A DNA stretch of 64,000 nt from assembly GCA_964036315.1 (NCBI GenBank), contig CAXIWW010000817.1, positions 4,809,501 to 4,873,500 of the forward strand. Reading direction: 5' to 3'. Both the position numbers and the translations under genes were made by a program. Positions within the stretch are counted from its first letter, which is position 1. Every line of letters starts with the position of its first letter. Shown piece after piece: positions 49,271 through 62,100 of the stretch. This stretch comes from Acanthosepion esculentum (lineage: Eukaryota; Mollusca; Cephalopoda; Sepiida; Sepiidae). Under the pieces are notes generated by a model, which did not search any database, was not told the origin of the DNA, and worked only from the letters and a program-made list of their open reading frames with translations.

Positions 49271-50115
49271 TGTCCAATTGTCGGGAATTTCTTACCTTAT
49301 CCATAAGTTCAATCTTTTTTCGACACCTTGAATAGAGTGGAGCCGAAATTCAACGGTATGGGGACTTGTGTTAGCTCATTTACGGAAATTGTTATGCAGC
49401 CCTAAACAGGGAAATCAGTCATATTTCACTTGTTTATAACTTTTTTCCAGTAAAAGATATATTTTCAAAATGGGTATCACATTGGGTGCAATCATTTGAC
49501 TTGTCTATGTATACAGGGATTTTTCATTTGCTCAGATAATAAAATGTACAGCTTTCACCATGTGCGCGGTATGTCGTCTGACAATTTACACCGTCCGAAT
49601 TCCAGTGTGCACAATAAGAATGCATGTCTAATTTTTCCTTTTTATAGAATCCACACAATATTGCTGTGCAATTGTCGGGACTTTCTTACCTTATCCATAA
49701 TTACAAAAGTTTTTCGACACGTTGAATAAAGTCGAGGCGAAATTCAACGGTATGGGGACTTGTGATAGCTCATTTGCGGAAAATGTCCACCGGCCCTAAA
49801 CTTGGAAATCAGTCATATTTCACTTGTTTATAACTTTTTTCCAATAAAAGAAATATTTTCAAAATGGGTATCAAATTGTGTGCAATTATTTGATTTGTCT
49901 GTGTATACAGTGATATTTCATTTGCTCAGATAGTAAAAAGTACAGCTGTCACCATGTGCGCGGTATGTCGTCTGACAATTTACAGCGTCCGAATTCCAGT
50001 GTGCACAATAAAAATGCATTTCTAATTTTTCCTTTTTATAGAATCCAGAAAATATTGGTGTCCAATTGTCGGGAATTTCTTGCCTTATCCATAATTACAA
50101 AAGTTTTTTCGACAC
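49271..50115 (+). repeat. Family U, two full units and a 57-nt start of a third
   Basis: The units are 49271-49664 and 49665-50058, both 394 nt, and then 50059-50115. The third copy stops within GTTTTTTCGACAC, where family A takes over with AGACGACCACCCACCC. The left border against family C (GATCGCTTGG/TGTCCAATTG) is at the same phase of both repeats as the border at 34946/34947. This is the best stretch for deriving a U consensus. Confidence 0.93.
49496..49729 (+). other. Small open frame in family U (third locus), coding status doubtful
   Basis: A 77-codon frame, MTCLCIQGFFICSD to KVFRHVE, equivalent to the frames at 35161-35403 and, on the minus strand, 13004-13159. The next U copy has the same frame open from 49956, but there it runs on into family A. 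Replacements between copies are common. Confidence 0.2.
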
Positions 50116-53100
50116 AGACGACCACCCACCCAGGAGACAGTCCCAGAAAGTCCCACGCAGACGACACCCACTCCCAGAAAGTCCCACGCAGACGACCCCC
50201 TAGTCCCAGAAAGTCCCACGCAGACGATCCTCCAGACAGGAGAAAGTCCCAGAAAGTACCAACCAGACGACCCCCAGTCCCAGCAAGTCCCATGCAGACC
50301 ACCCCCCACCCAGGAGACAGACCCAGATATCCCACGCAGACGACCCCAAGTCCCAGAAAGTCCCACGCCACGAACACCCACCCAGGAGACAGTCCCAGAA
50401 AGTCCCACGCAGACGACCCCCCACCCAGGAGACAGTCCCAGAAAGTCCAACGCAGACGACCCACAGTCCCAGTAAGTCCCACGTAGACGATTCCCACCCA
50501 GGAGACAGTCCCAGAAAGTCCCACGCAGACGACCCCCAATCACAGAAAGTCCTACGCAGACGACCCCCAGTCACAGAAATACCCACGCTGACGACCCCCA
50601 CCCAGGAGACAGATTCAGAAATTCCCACGCAGACGAGCCCCCACCCAGGAGACACTCCCAGAAAGTCCAACGCAGACGAACCCCCACCCAGGAGACAGTC
50701 CCAGAAATACCCACGCAGACGACCCCCAGTCCCAGAAAGTCCCACACAGACGACCCCCAGTCCTAGGAAGTCCCATGCAGAAGACCCCCACCCAGGAGAC
50801 AGTCCCAGAAAGTCCCACGCAGACGACGCCCATCCAGGAGACTGTCCAAGAAAGTCCTAAACAGACAACACCCCACCCAGGAGACAGTCCTAAAAAATCC
50901 CACGCAGACGATCCCCCACCCAGGAGACAGTCCAAGAAAGTCCCACGCAGACGACGCCCAGTCCAAGAAAGTCCCACGCAGACGACCCCCAGACAGGAGA
51001 GTGTCCCAGCAAGTCCCCGGCAGACGACCCCCATTCCCAGTAAAGCCCACGCAGACGAACACCCACCCAGGAGACAGTCCCAGAAAGTCCCACGCAGACG
51101 ACCCCCCACTCAGGAGACAGTCCCAGAAAGTCCCACGTAGACGACCCCCCACCCAGGAGACAGTCCCAGAATGTCCCACGCAGACGACCCCCAGTCCCAG
51201 AAGTCCCACGCAGACGACCCCCACCCAGGAGACAGTCCCAGAAAGTCCCATGCAGACGACCCCCTCCCCGGAGACAGTCTCAGAAAGTCCCACGCAGACG
51301 AGCCCCCACGCATGAGACAGTCCCAGAAAGTCCAACGTAGACGAACACCCACCCAGGAGACAGTCCAAGAAAGAACTACGCAGACGACCCCCAGTCCCAG
51401 AGAGTCCCACACAGACAACCCCCAGTCCTAGGAAGTCCCATGCAGACGACCCCCACCCAGGAGACAGTCCCAGAAATTCCCACGCAGACGACCCCCACCC
51501 AGGAGACAGTCCCAGAAAGTTCCAGACAGACAACCCCCCCCAGGAGACAGTCCCAGAAAGTCCCACGCAAAAGACCCCCAGTCCCAGAAACTCCCACGCA
51601 GACGACCCCAGTCCCAGAAAGTCCGACGCAGACGACCCCCCACCCAAAAGACAGTCCCAGAAAGTCCCACGCAGACGACCCCCAGTCCCACAAAGTCCCA
51701 CGCAGACGAAACCGCACCCAGGAGACTGTCCCAGAAAGACCCATGCAGACGAAACCCAGTCCCAGAAAGTCCAACGCAGACGAGCCCCCACCCAGGAGAC
51801 AGTCACAGAAAGTCCCACGCAGACGACACCCAGTCCAAGAAAGTCCCACGCAGACGAGACCCAGACAGGAGAGTGTCCCAGCAAGTCCCACGCAGACGAC
51901 CCCCAGTCCCAGAAAATCCCACGCAGATGAACACCCACCCAGGAGCCAGTCCCAGAAAGTCCCACGCAGACGACCATTCCACCCAGGAGCCAGTCCCAGA
52001 AAGTCCCACGCAGACGACACCCCACCCAGTAGACAGTCCCAGAAAGTCCCACGCAGACGAGACCCAGTCCCTGAAAGTCCCACGCAGACGACCCCCCCAC
52101 CCAGGAGACAGTCCCAGAAAGTACCAAACAGACGACCTCCCACCTAGGAGACAGTCCCAGAAAGTCCCACGCAGACGACCCCCAGTCCTAGAAAGTCCCA
52201 CGCAGAAGACTCCCACCCAGGAGACAGTCCCAGAAAGACCAACGCAGACGACCCACAGTCACAGAAAGTCCCACGCAGACGACACCCAGTCCCAGAAAGT
52301 CCCACGCAGACGACCCCCCACCCAGGAGACAGTCCCAGAAAGTCCAACGCAGACGAACCCCCACCTAGGAGACAGACCCAGAAAGACCCACGCAGACGAA
52401 TCCCAGTCCCAGAAAGTCCCACGCTGACGACAACCAGTCCCAGAAAGTCCCACGCAGACAACCCCCACCCAGGAGACAGTCTCAGAAAGTCCAACGAAGA
52501 CGACCCCCCAAGCATGAGACAGTCCGAGAAAATCCCACGCAAACGACAACCAGTCCAAGAAAGTCCCACGAAGACTACACCCCACCCAGGAGACAGTCCC
52601 AGGAAGTCCCAAATAGACGACCTCCCACCCAGCAGAGAGTCCCAGAATGTCCCACGCAGACGAACCCCACTCCAAAAAAGTCCAACGGAGACGGCCCCCA
52701 GTCCCTGAGAGTCCCAGGCAGACGACCCCCAGTCCTAGAATGTCCCAGGCAGACGACCCCCACCCAGGAGACAGTCCCAGAAAAACCCACGCAGACTTCA
52801 CCCAGTCCCAGAAAGTCCCACGCAGACGACCCCCCACCCAGGAGACAGTCCCAGAAAGACCAACGCAGACGACCCACAGTCACAGAAAGTCCCACGCAGA
52901 CGACACCCAGTCCCAGAAAGTCCCACGCAGACGACCCCCCACCCAGGAGACAGTCCCAGAAAGTCCCACGCAGACGACCCCCCACGCATGAGACAGTCCC
53001 AGAAAGTCCAACGCAGACGAACCCCCACTTAGGAGACAGACCCAGAAAGACCCACGCAGACGACTCCCAGTCCCAGAAAGTCCAACGCTGACGACAACCA

Positions 53101-56100
53101 GTCCCAGAAAGTCCCACGCAGACAACCCCCACCCAGGAGAGAGTCCCATAAAGTCCAACGCAGACGACCCCCAGTCCCAGAATTTCCCACGCAGACGACA
53201 CCCACCCAGGATACAGTCCCAGGAAGTCCCATGCAGACGACCCCCGCCCAGGAGACAGTCTCAGAAAGTCCCACGCAGACGACCCCCCACGCATGAGACA
53301 GTCCCAGGAAGTCCCAAATAGACGACCTCCCACCCAGCAGAGAGTCCCAGAATGTCCCACGCAGACGACCCCCACTCCAAAAAAGTCCAACGCAGACGGC
53401 CCCCAGTCCCTGAGAGTCCCAGGAAGACGACCCCCAGTCCTAGAATGTCCCAGGCAGACGACCCCCACCCAGGAGACAGTCCCAGAAAGTCACACGCAGA
53501 CGAACCCAGTCCCAGAAAGTCCCATGCAGACACTCCCCCACCAAGGAGACAGACACAGATATCCCACGCAGACGACCCCCCATCCAGGAGACAGTCCCAG
53601 AAAGTCCCACGCAGACGACCCCCAATCCAAGAAAGTCCCACGCAGACGACCCCCAGTCACGGAATGTCCCACGCAGACGACTCCTTACCCAGGAGAGAGT
53701 CCAAGAAAGACTCACGTAGACGACCCCCAGTCCCAGAAAGTCCCATGAAGAAGACCCCCCCACCCAGGAGACAGTCCCAGATATCCCACGTAGACGACAC
53801 CCCACCCAGGAGACAGTCCCAGAAAGTCCCACGCAGACGACCCACACCCAGGAGACAGTTCCAGAAAGTCCCACGCAGACGACCACACACCCAGGAGACA
53901 GTCCCAGAAAGTGCCACGCAGACGACTCCCAGTCCCAGAAAGTCCCACGCAGACGACCCCCAGTCCCACAAAACCCCACGCAGACGACACCGCACCCAGG
54001 AGACTGTACCAGAAAGACCCATGCAGACGACCCCCTGTCCCAGAATGTCCCATGTAGACGACACCCCACCCAGGAGACAGTCCTAGATATCCCACGCAGA
54101 CGATCCCCCACCCAGGAGACAGTCCCAGAAAGTCCCACGCAGACGACACCCAGTCCAAGAAAGTCCCACGTAGACGATACCCCACGCAGGAGACAGTCCC
54201 AGGAAGTCCCACGAAAAGACCCCCACTCCCAGAAAATCCCATGCAGACGAACCCCCACCCAGTAGACAGTCCTACATATCCCACGCAGACGACCCCCACC
54301 CATGAGACAGTCCCAGAAAGTCCCACGCAGAGGAGCCCCAACCAAAGAGACAGTCCCGGAAAGTCCCACGCAGACGACACCCAGTCCCTGAAAGTCCCAC
54401 GCAGACGACCCCCCCACGCAGGAGACATTCCCAGAAAGTCCCACGCAGACGAACCCCCACCCATAAGATAATCTCAGAAAGTCCCACGCAGACCACCCGC
54501 AGTCACGGAATGTCCCACGCAGACGACCCCCCACCCAGGAGACAGTCCGAGAAAGTCCCACGCAGACGACCCCCACCCAGGAGACAGTCCCAGAAAGTTC
54601 CAAACAGACGACCCCCACACAGGAGACACTCCCAGAAAGTCCCACGCAGAAGACCCCCAGTCCAAGAAAGTCCCACGCAGAGTACCCCCAGTCCCAGAAA
54701 GTCCCACGTAGACGACCCCCCACCAAGGAGACAGTCCCAGGAAGTCCCACACAGACGACCCCCAGTCCCAGAAAGTCCCACGCAGACGACCCCCTGTCCC
54801 ACAAAATCCCACGCAGACGACACCGCACGGAGGAGACTGTACCAGAAAGACCCATGCAGACGACACCCCACCCAGGAGACAGTCCTAGATATCCCACGCA
54901 GACGACCCCCCACCCAGGAGACAGTCCCAGAAAGTCCCACGCAGACGACCCCCAGACAGGAGAGTGTCCAAGCAAGTCCCACGCAGACGAACCCCCACCC
55001 ATAAGACAATCTCAGAAAGACCCACGCAGACCACCCGCAGTCACGGAATGTCCCATGCAGACGACCCCCCACCGAGGACACAGTCCCAGAAAGTCCCACG
55101 CAGACGAACCCCCACCCAGGAGACAGTCCGAGAATGACCCACGCAGATGACCCCCAGTCCCAGAAAGTCCCACACAGACGACCCCCAGATCTAGGAAGTC
55201 CCATTCAGACGACCCCCACCCTGGAGACAGTCCCAGAAAGTCCCAAACAGACAACCCCCACCTAGGAGACAGTCCCAGAAAGTCCCACGCAGACGAGCCC
55301 CCACCCAGCAGACAGTCCCAGAAAGTCAAACGCAGACGACCCCCAGTCCCAGAAAATCCCATGCAAACGACACCCAGTCCAAGAAAGTCCCACGCAGACT
55401 ACACCCCACCCAGGAGACAGTCCCAGAAAGTCCCAAATTGACGACCTCCCACCCAGCAGAGAGTCCCAGAATGTCCCACGCAGACGACCCCCACTCCCAA
55501 AAAGTCCAACGCAGACGGCCCCCAGTCCCTGAGAGTCCCAGGCAGACGACCCCCAGTCCCAGAAAATCCCATGCAGAGGAACCCCCACCCAGTAGACAGT
55601 CCTAGATATCCCACGCAGACGACCACCACCAAGGAGACTGTCCCAGAAAGTCCCACGCAGACGAGCCCCCACACAAGAGACAGTCCCGGAAGGTCCCACG
55701 CAGACGACACACAGTCCCTGAAAGTCCCACGCAGACGACCCCCCCACGTAGGAGACATTACCAGAAAGTCCCACGCAGACGAACCCCCACCCATAAGACA
55801 ATCTCAGAAAGACCCACGCACACCACCCGCAGTCACGGAATGTCCCACGCAGACGACCCCCCACCCAGGACACAGTCCCAGAAAGTCCCACGCAGACGAA
55901 CCCCCACCCAGGAGACAGTCCGAGAAATACCCACGCAGATGACCCCCAGTCCCAGAAAGTCCCACACAGACGACCCCCAGTCCTAGGAAGTCCCATTCAG
56001 ACGACCCCCACCCAGGAGACAGTCCCAGAAAGTCCCAAACAGACAACCCCCACCCAGGAGACAGTCCCAGAAAGTCCCACGCAGAGGAGCCCCCACCCAG

Positions 56101-59100
56101 CAGACAGTCCCAGAAAGTCCCACGCAGACGACCCCCAGTCCCAGAAAGTCCCACGCAGACGACCCCCACCCAGGAGACAGTCCCAGAAAAACCCACGCAG
56201 ACTTCACCCAGTCCCAGAAAGTCCCACGCAGACGACCCCCACCCAGGAGACAGTCCCAGAAAGTCCCAAACAGACAACCCCCACCCAGGAGACAGTCCCA
56301 GAAAGTCCCACGCAGAGGAGCCCCCACCCAGCAGACAGTCCCAGAAAGTCCCACGCAGACGACACCCAGTCCCTGAAAGTCCCACGCAGACGACCCCCCC
56401 CACGCAGGAGACATTCCCAGAAAGTCCCACGCAGACGAACCCCCACCCATAAGATAATCTCAGAAAGTCCCACGCAGACCACCCGCAGTCACGGAATGTC
56501 CCACGCAGACGACCCCCCACCCAGGAGACAGTCCGAGAAAGTCCCACGCAGACGACCCCCACCCAGGAGACAGTCCCAGAAAGTTCCAAACAGACGACCC
56601 CCACACAGGAGACACTCCCAGAAAGTCCCACGCAGAAGACCCCCAGTCCAAGAAAGTCCCACGCAGAGTACCCCCAGTCCCAGAAAGTCCCACGTAGACG
56701 ACCCCCCACCCAGGAGACAGTCCCAGGAAGTCCCACACAGACGACCCCCAGTCCCAGAAAGTCCCACGCAGACGACCCCCAGTCCCACAAAATCCCACGC
56801 AGACGACACCGCACGGAGGAGACTGTACCAGAAAGACCCATGCAGACGACACCCCACCCAGGAGACAGTCCTAGATATCCCACGCAGACGACCCCCCACC
56901 CAGGAGACAGTCCCAGAAAGTCCCACGCAGACGACCCCCAGACAGGAGAGTGTCCAAGCAAGTCCCACGCAGACGAACCCCCACCCATACGACAATCTCA
57001 GAAAGACCCACGCAGACCACCCGCAGTCACGGAATGTCCCATGCAGACGACCCCCCACCGAGGACACAGTCCCAGAAAGTCCCACGCAGACGAACCCCCA
57101 CCCAGGAGACAGTCCGAGAATGACCCACGCAGATGACCCCCAGTCCCAGAAAGTCCCACACAGACGACCCCCAGTCCTAGGAAGTCCCATTCAGACGACC
57201 CCCACCCAGGAGACAGTCCCAGAAAGTCCCAAACAGACAACCCCCACCTAGGAGACAGTCCCAGAAAGTCCCACGCAGACGAGCCCCCACCCAGCAGACA
57301 GTCCCAGAAAGTCAAACGAAGACGACCCCCTGTCCCAGAAAGTCCCACGCAGACGACCACCACCCAGGAGACAGTCCCAGAAAATCCCATGCAAACGACA
57401 CCCAGTCCAAGAAAGTCCTACGCAGACTACACCCCACCCAGGAGACAGTCCCAGAAAGTCCCAAATTGACGACCTCCCACCCAGCAGAGAGTCCCAGAAT
57501 GTCCCACGCAGACGACCCCCACTCCCAAAAAGTCCAACGCAGACGGCCCCAGTCCCTGAGAGTCCCAGGCAGACGACCCCCAGTCCCAGAAAATCCCATG
57601 CAGAGGAACCCCCACCCAGTAGACAGTCCTAGATATCCCACGCAGACGACCCCCACCAAGGAGACTGTCCCAGAAAGTCCCACGCAGACGAGCCCCCACA
57701 CAAGAGACAGTCCCGGAAGGTCCCACGCAGACGACACACAGTCCCTGAAAGTCCCACGCAGACGACCCCCCCACGTAGGAGACATTACCAGAAAGTCCCA
57801 CGCAGACGAACCCCCACCCATAAGACAATCTCAGAAAGACCCACGCACACCACCCGCAGTCACGGAATGTCCCACGCAGACGACCACCCACCCAGGACAC
57901 AGTCCCAGAAAGTCCCACGCAGACGAACCCCCACCCAGGAGACAGTCCGAGAAATACCCACGCAGATGACCCCCAGTCCCAGAAAGTCCCACACAGACGA
58001 CCCCCAGTCCTAGGAAGTCCCATTCAGACGACCCCCACCCAGGAGACAGTCCCAGAAAGTCCCAAACAGACAACCCCCACCCAGGAGACAGTCCCAGAAA
58101 GTCCCACGCAGAGGAGCCCCCACCCAGCAGACAGTCCCAGAAAGTCCCACGCAGACGACCCCCAGTCCCAGAAAGTCCCACGCAGACGACCCCCACCCAG
58201 GAGACAGTCCCAGAAAAACCCACGCAGACTTCACCCAGTCCCAGAAAGTCCCACGCAGACGACCCCCACCCAGGAGACAGTCCCAGAAAGTCCCAAACAG
58301 ACAACCCCCACCCAGGAGACAGTCCCAGAAAGTCCCACGCAGAGGAGCCCCCACCCAGCAGACAGTCCCAGAAAGTCCCACGCAGACGACACCCAGTCCC
58401 TGAAAGTCCCACGCAGACGACCCCCCCCCACGCAGGAGACATTCCCAGAAAGTCCCACGCAGACGAACCCCCACCCATAAGATAATCTCAGAAAGTCCCA
58501 CGCAGACCACCCGCAGTCACGGAATGTCCCACGCAGACGACCCCCCACCCAGGAGACAGTCCGAGAAAGTCCCACGCAGACGACCCCCACCCAGGAGACA
58601 GTCCCAGAAAGTTCCAAACAGACGACCCCCACACAGGAGACACTCCCAGAAAGTCCCACGCAGAAGACCCCCAGTCCAAGAAAGTCCCACGCAGAGTACC
58701 CCCAGTCCCAGAAAGTCCCACGTAGACGACCCCCCACCCAGGAGACAGTCCCAGGAAGTCCCACACAGACGACCCCCAGTCCCAGAAAGTCCCACGCAGA
58801 CGACCCCCAGTCCCACAAAATCCCACGCAGACGACACCGCACGGAGGAGACTGTACCAGAAAGACCCATGCAGACGACACCCCACCCAGGAGACAGTCCT
58901 AGATATCCCACGCAGACGACCCCCCACCCAGGACACAGTCCCAGAAAGTCCCACGCAGACGAACCCCCACCCAGGAGACAGTCCGAGAAATACCCACGCA
59001 GATGACCCCCAGTCCCAGAAAGTCCCACACAGACGACCCCCAGTCCTAGGAAGTCCCATTCAGACGACCCCCACCCAGGAGACAGTCCCAGAAAGTCCCA

Positions 59101-62100
59101 AACAGACAACCCCCACCCAGGAGACAGTCCCAGAAAGTCCCACGCAGAGGAGCCCCCACCCAGCAGACAGTCCCAGAAAGTCCCACGCAGACGACCCCCA
59201 GTCCCAGAAAGTCCCACGCAGACGACCCCCACCCAGGAGACAGTCCCAGAAAAACCCACGCAGACTTCACCCAGTCCCAGAAAGTCCCACGCAGACGACC
59301 CCCCCACCCAGGAGACAGTCCCAGAAAATAACACGCAGACGACCCACAGTCCCAGAAAGTCACACGCAGACGAACCCAGTCCCAGAAAGTCCCATGCAGA
59401 CAACCCCCCACCAAGGAGACAGACACAGATATCCCACGCAGACGACCCCCCATCCAGGAGACAGTCCCAGAAAGTCCCACGCAGACGACCCCCAATCCAA
59501 GAAAGTCCCACGCAGACGACCCCCAGTCACGGAATGTCCCACGCAGACGACTCCTTACCCAGGAGAGAGTCCAAGAAAGACTCACGTAGACGACCCCCAG
59601 TCCCAGAAAGTCCCATGAAGAAGACCCCCCCACCCAGGAGACAGTCCCAGATATCCCACGCAGACGACACCCCACCCAGGAGACAGTCCCAGAAAGTCCC
59701 ACGCAGACGACCCACACCCAGGAGACAGTTCCAGAAAGTCCCACGCAGACGACCACACACCCAGGAGAAAGTGCTACGCAGACGACCCCCAGTCCGAGAA
59801 AGTCCCACGCAGACGACCCCCAGTCCCACAAAACCCCACGCAGACGACACCGCACCCAGGAGACTGTACCAGAAAGACCCATGCAGACGACCCCCTGTCC
59901 CAGAATGTCACATGTAGACGACACCCCACCCAGGAGACAGTCCTAGATATCCCACGCAGACGATCCCCCACCCAGGAGACAGTCCCAGAAAGTCCCACGC
60001 AGACGACACCCAGTCCAAGAAAGTCCCACGTAGACGACCCCCCACGCAGGAGACAGTCCCAGGAAGTCCCACAAAAAGACCCCCACCCCCAGAAAATCCC
60101 ATGCAGACGAACCCCCACCCAGTTGACAGTCCTACATATCCCACGCAGACGACCCCCACACATGAGACAGTCCCAGAAAGTCCCACGCAGAGGAGCCCCA
60201 ACCAAAGAGACAGTCCCGGAAAGTCCCACGCAGACGACACCCAGTCCCTGAAAGTCCCACGCAGACGACCCCCCCCACGCAGGAGACATTCCCAGAAAGT
60301 CCCACGCAGACGAACCCCCACCCATAAGAATATCTCAGAAAGACCCACGCAGACCACCCGCAGTCAGGGAATGTCCCACACAGACGACCCTCCACCCAGG
60401 AGACAGTCCCAGAAAGTCCCACGCAGACGACCCCCACCCAGGGGACAGTCCCAGAAAGTCCCACGCAGTCGACACCAGTCCCAGAAAGTCCCACGCAGAC
60501 GAACCCCCACCCATAAGATAATCTCAGAAAGTCCCACGCAGACCACCCGCAGTCACGGAATGTCCCACGCAGACGACCCCCCACCCAGGAGACAGTCCGA
60601 GAAAGTCCCACGCAGACGACCCCCACCCAGGAGACAGTCCCAGAAAGTTCCAAACAGACGACCCCCACACAGGAGACACTCCCAGAAAGTCCCACGCAGA
60701 AGACCCCCAGTCCAAGAAAGTCCCACGCAGAGTACCCCCAGTCCCAGAAAGTCCCACGTAGACGACCCCCACCCAGGAGACAGTCCCAGAAAGTTCCAAA
60801 CAGACGACCCCCACCAGGGAGACACTCCCAGAAAGTCCCACGCAGAAGACCCCCAGTCCAAGAAAGTTCCACGCAGACGACCCCCCACCCAGGAGACAGT
60901 CCTAGATATCCCACGCCGACGAACCCCCACCCATAAGACAATCTCAGAAAGACCCACGCAGACCACCCCCAGTCACGGAATGTCCCACGCAGACGACTCC
61001 CCACCCAGGAGACAGTCCAAGAAAGACCCACCCAGACGAGCCCCAGTCCCAGAAAGTCCCACGCAGACGACCCCCCACCCAGGAGACAGTCCCAGGAAGT
61101 CCCACGCAGACGACCCCCAGTCCCACAAAATCCCACGCAGACGACCCCCCACCCAGGAGACTGTACCAGAAAGACCCATGCAGACGACCCCAGTTCCAGA
61201 AAGTCCCATGCATACGACACCCCACCCAGGAAACAGTCCTAGATATCCCACGCAGACGACCCCCCACCCAGGAGACAGTCCCAGAAAGTCCCACGCAGAC
61301 GACCCCCAGTCCCAGAAAGTCCCATGCAGACGACCCCCAGTCCCACAAAATCCCACGCTGACGACACCGCACCCAGGAGACTGTACCAGAAAGACACATG
61401 CAGACGACCCCCAGTCCCAGAAAGTTCCATGCATACGACACCCCACCCAGGAAACAGTCCTAGATATCCCACGCAGACGACCCCCCACCCAGCAGACAGT
61501 CCCAGAAAGTCCCACGCAGACGACACCCAGTCCAAGAAAGTCCCACGCAGACGACCGCCCACGCAGGAGACAGTCTCAGATAATCCCACGCAAAAGACCC
61601 CCTGTCCCAGAAAGTCCCATGCAGACGACACCCCACCCAAGAGACAGTCCTAGATATCCCACGCAGACGACCCCCCACCCAGGAGACAGTCCAAGAAAGT
61701 CCCACGCAGACTACCCCCAGTTCAAGAAAGTCCCAGGCAGACGACCCCCACGCAGGAGACAGTCCCAGAAAGTCCCACGCAAAAGACCCCCAGTCCCAGA
61801 AAATCCCATGCAGACGAACACCCACCCAGTAGACAGTCCTAGATATCCCACGCAGACGACCCACACCCAGGAGACAGTCCCAGAAAGGACCACGCAGACG
61901 AGCCCCCACCCAAGAGACAGTCCCGGAAAGTCCCACGCAGACGACACCCAGTCCCTGAAAGTCCCACGCAGACGACCCCCAGTCCTAGGAAATCCCATGC
62001 AGACGACACCCAGCCAGGAGACAATCCCAGAAAGTCCCACGAGGACGACGCCCACCCAGGAGACAGTCCCAGAAAGTCCCAAACAGACGACCCCCACCCA

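Noticed and set aside
49271..50115. U as a centromeric satellite with a CENP-B-type box
   Set aside because: I looked for a motif like YTTCGTTGGAARCGGGA and did not see it. The length of 394 nt alone does not support a centromeric role.
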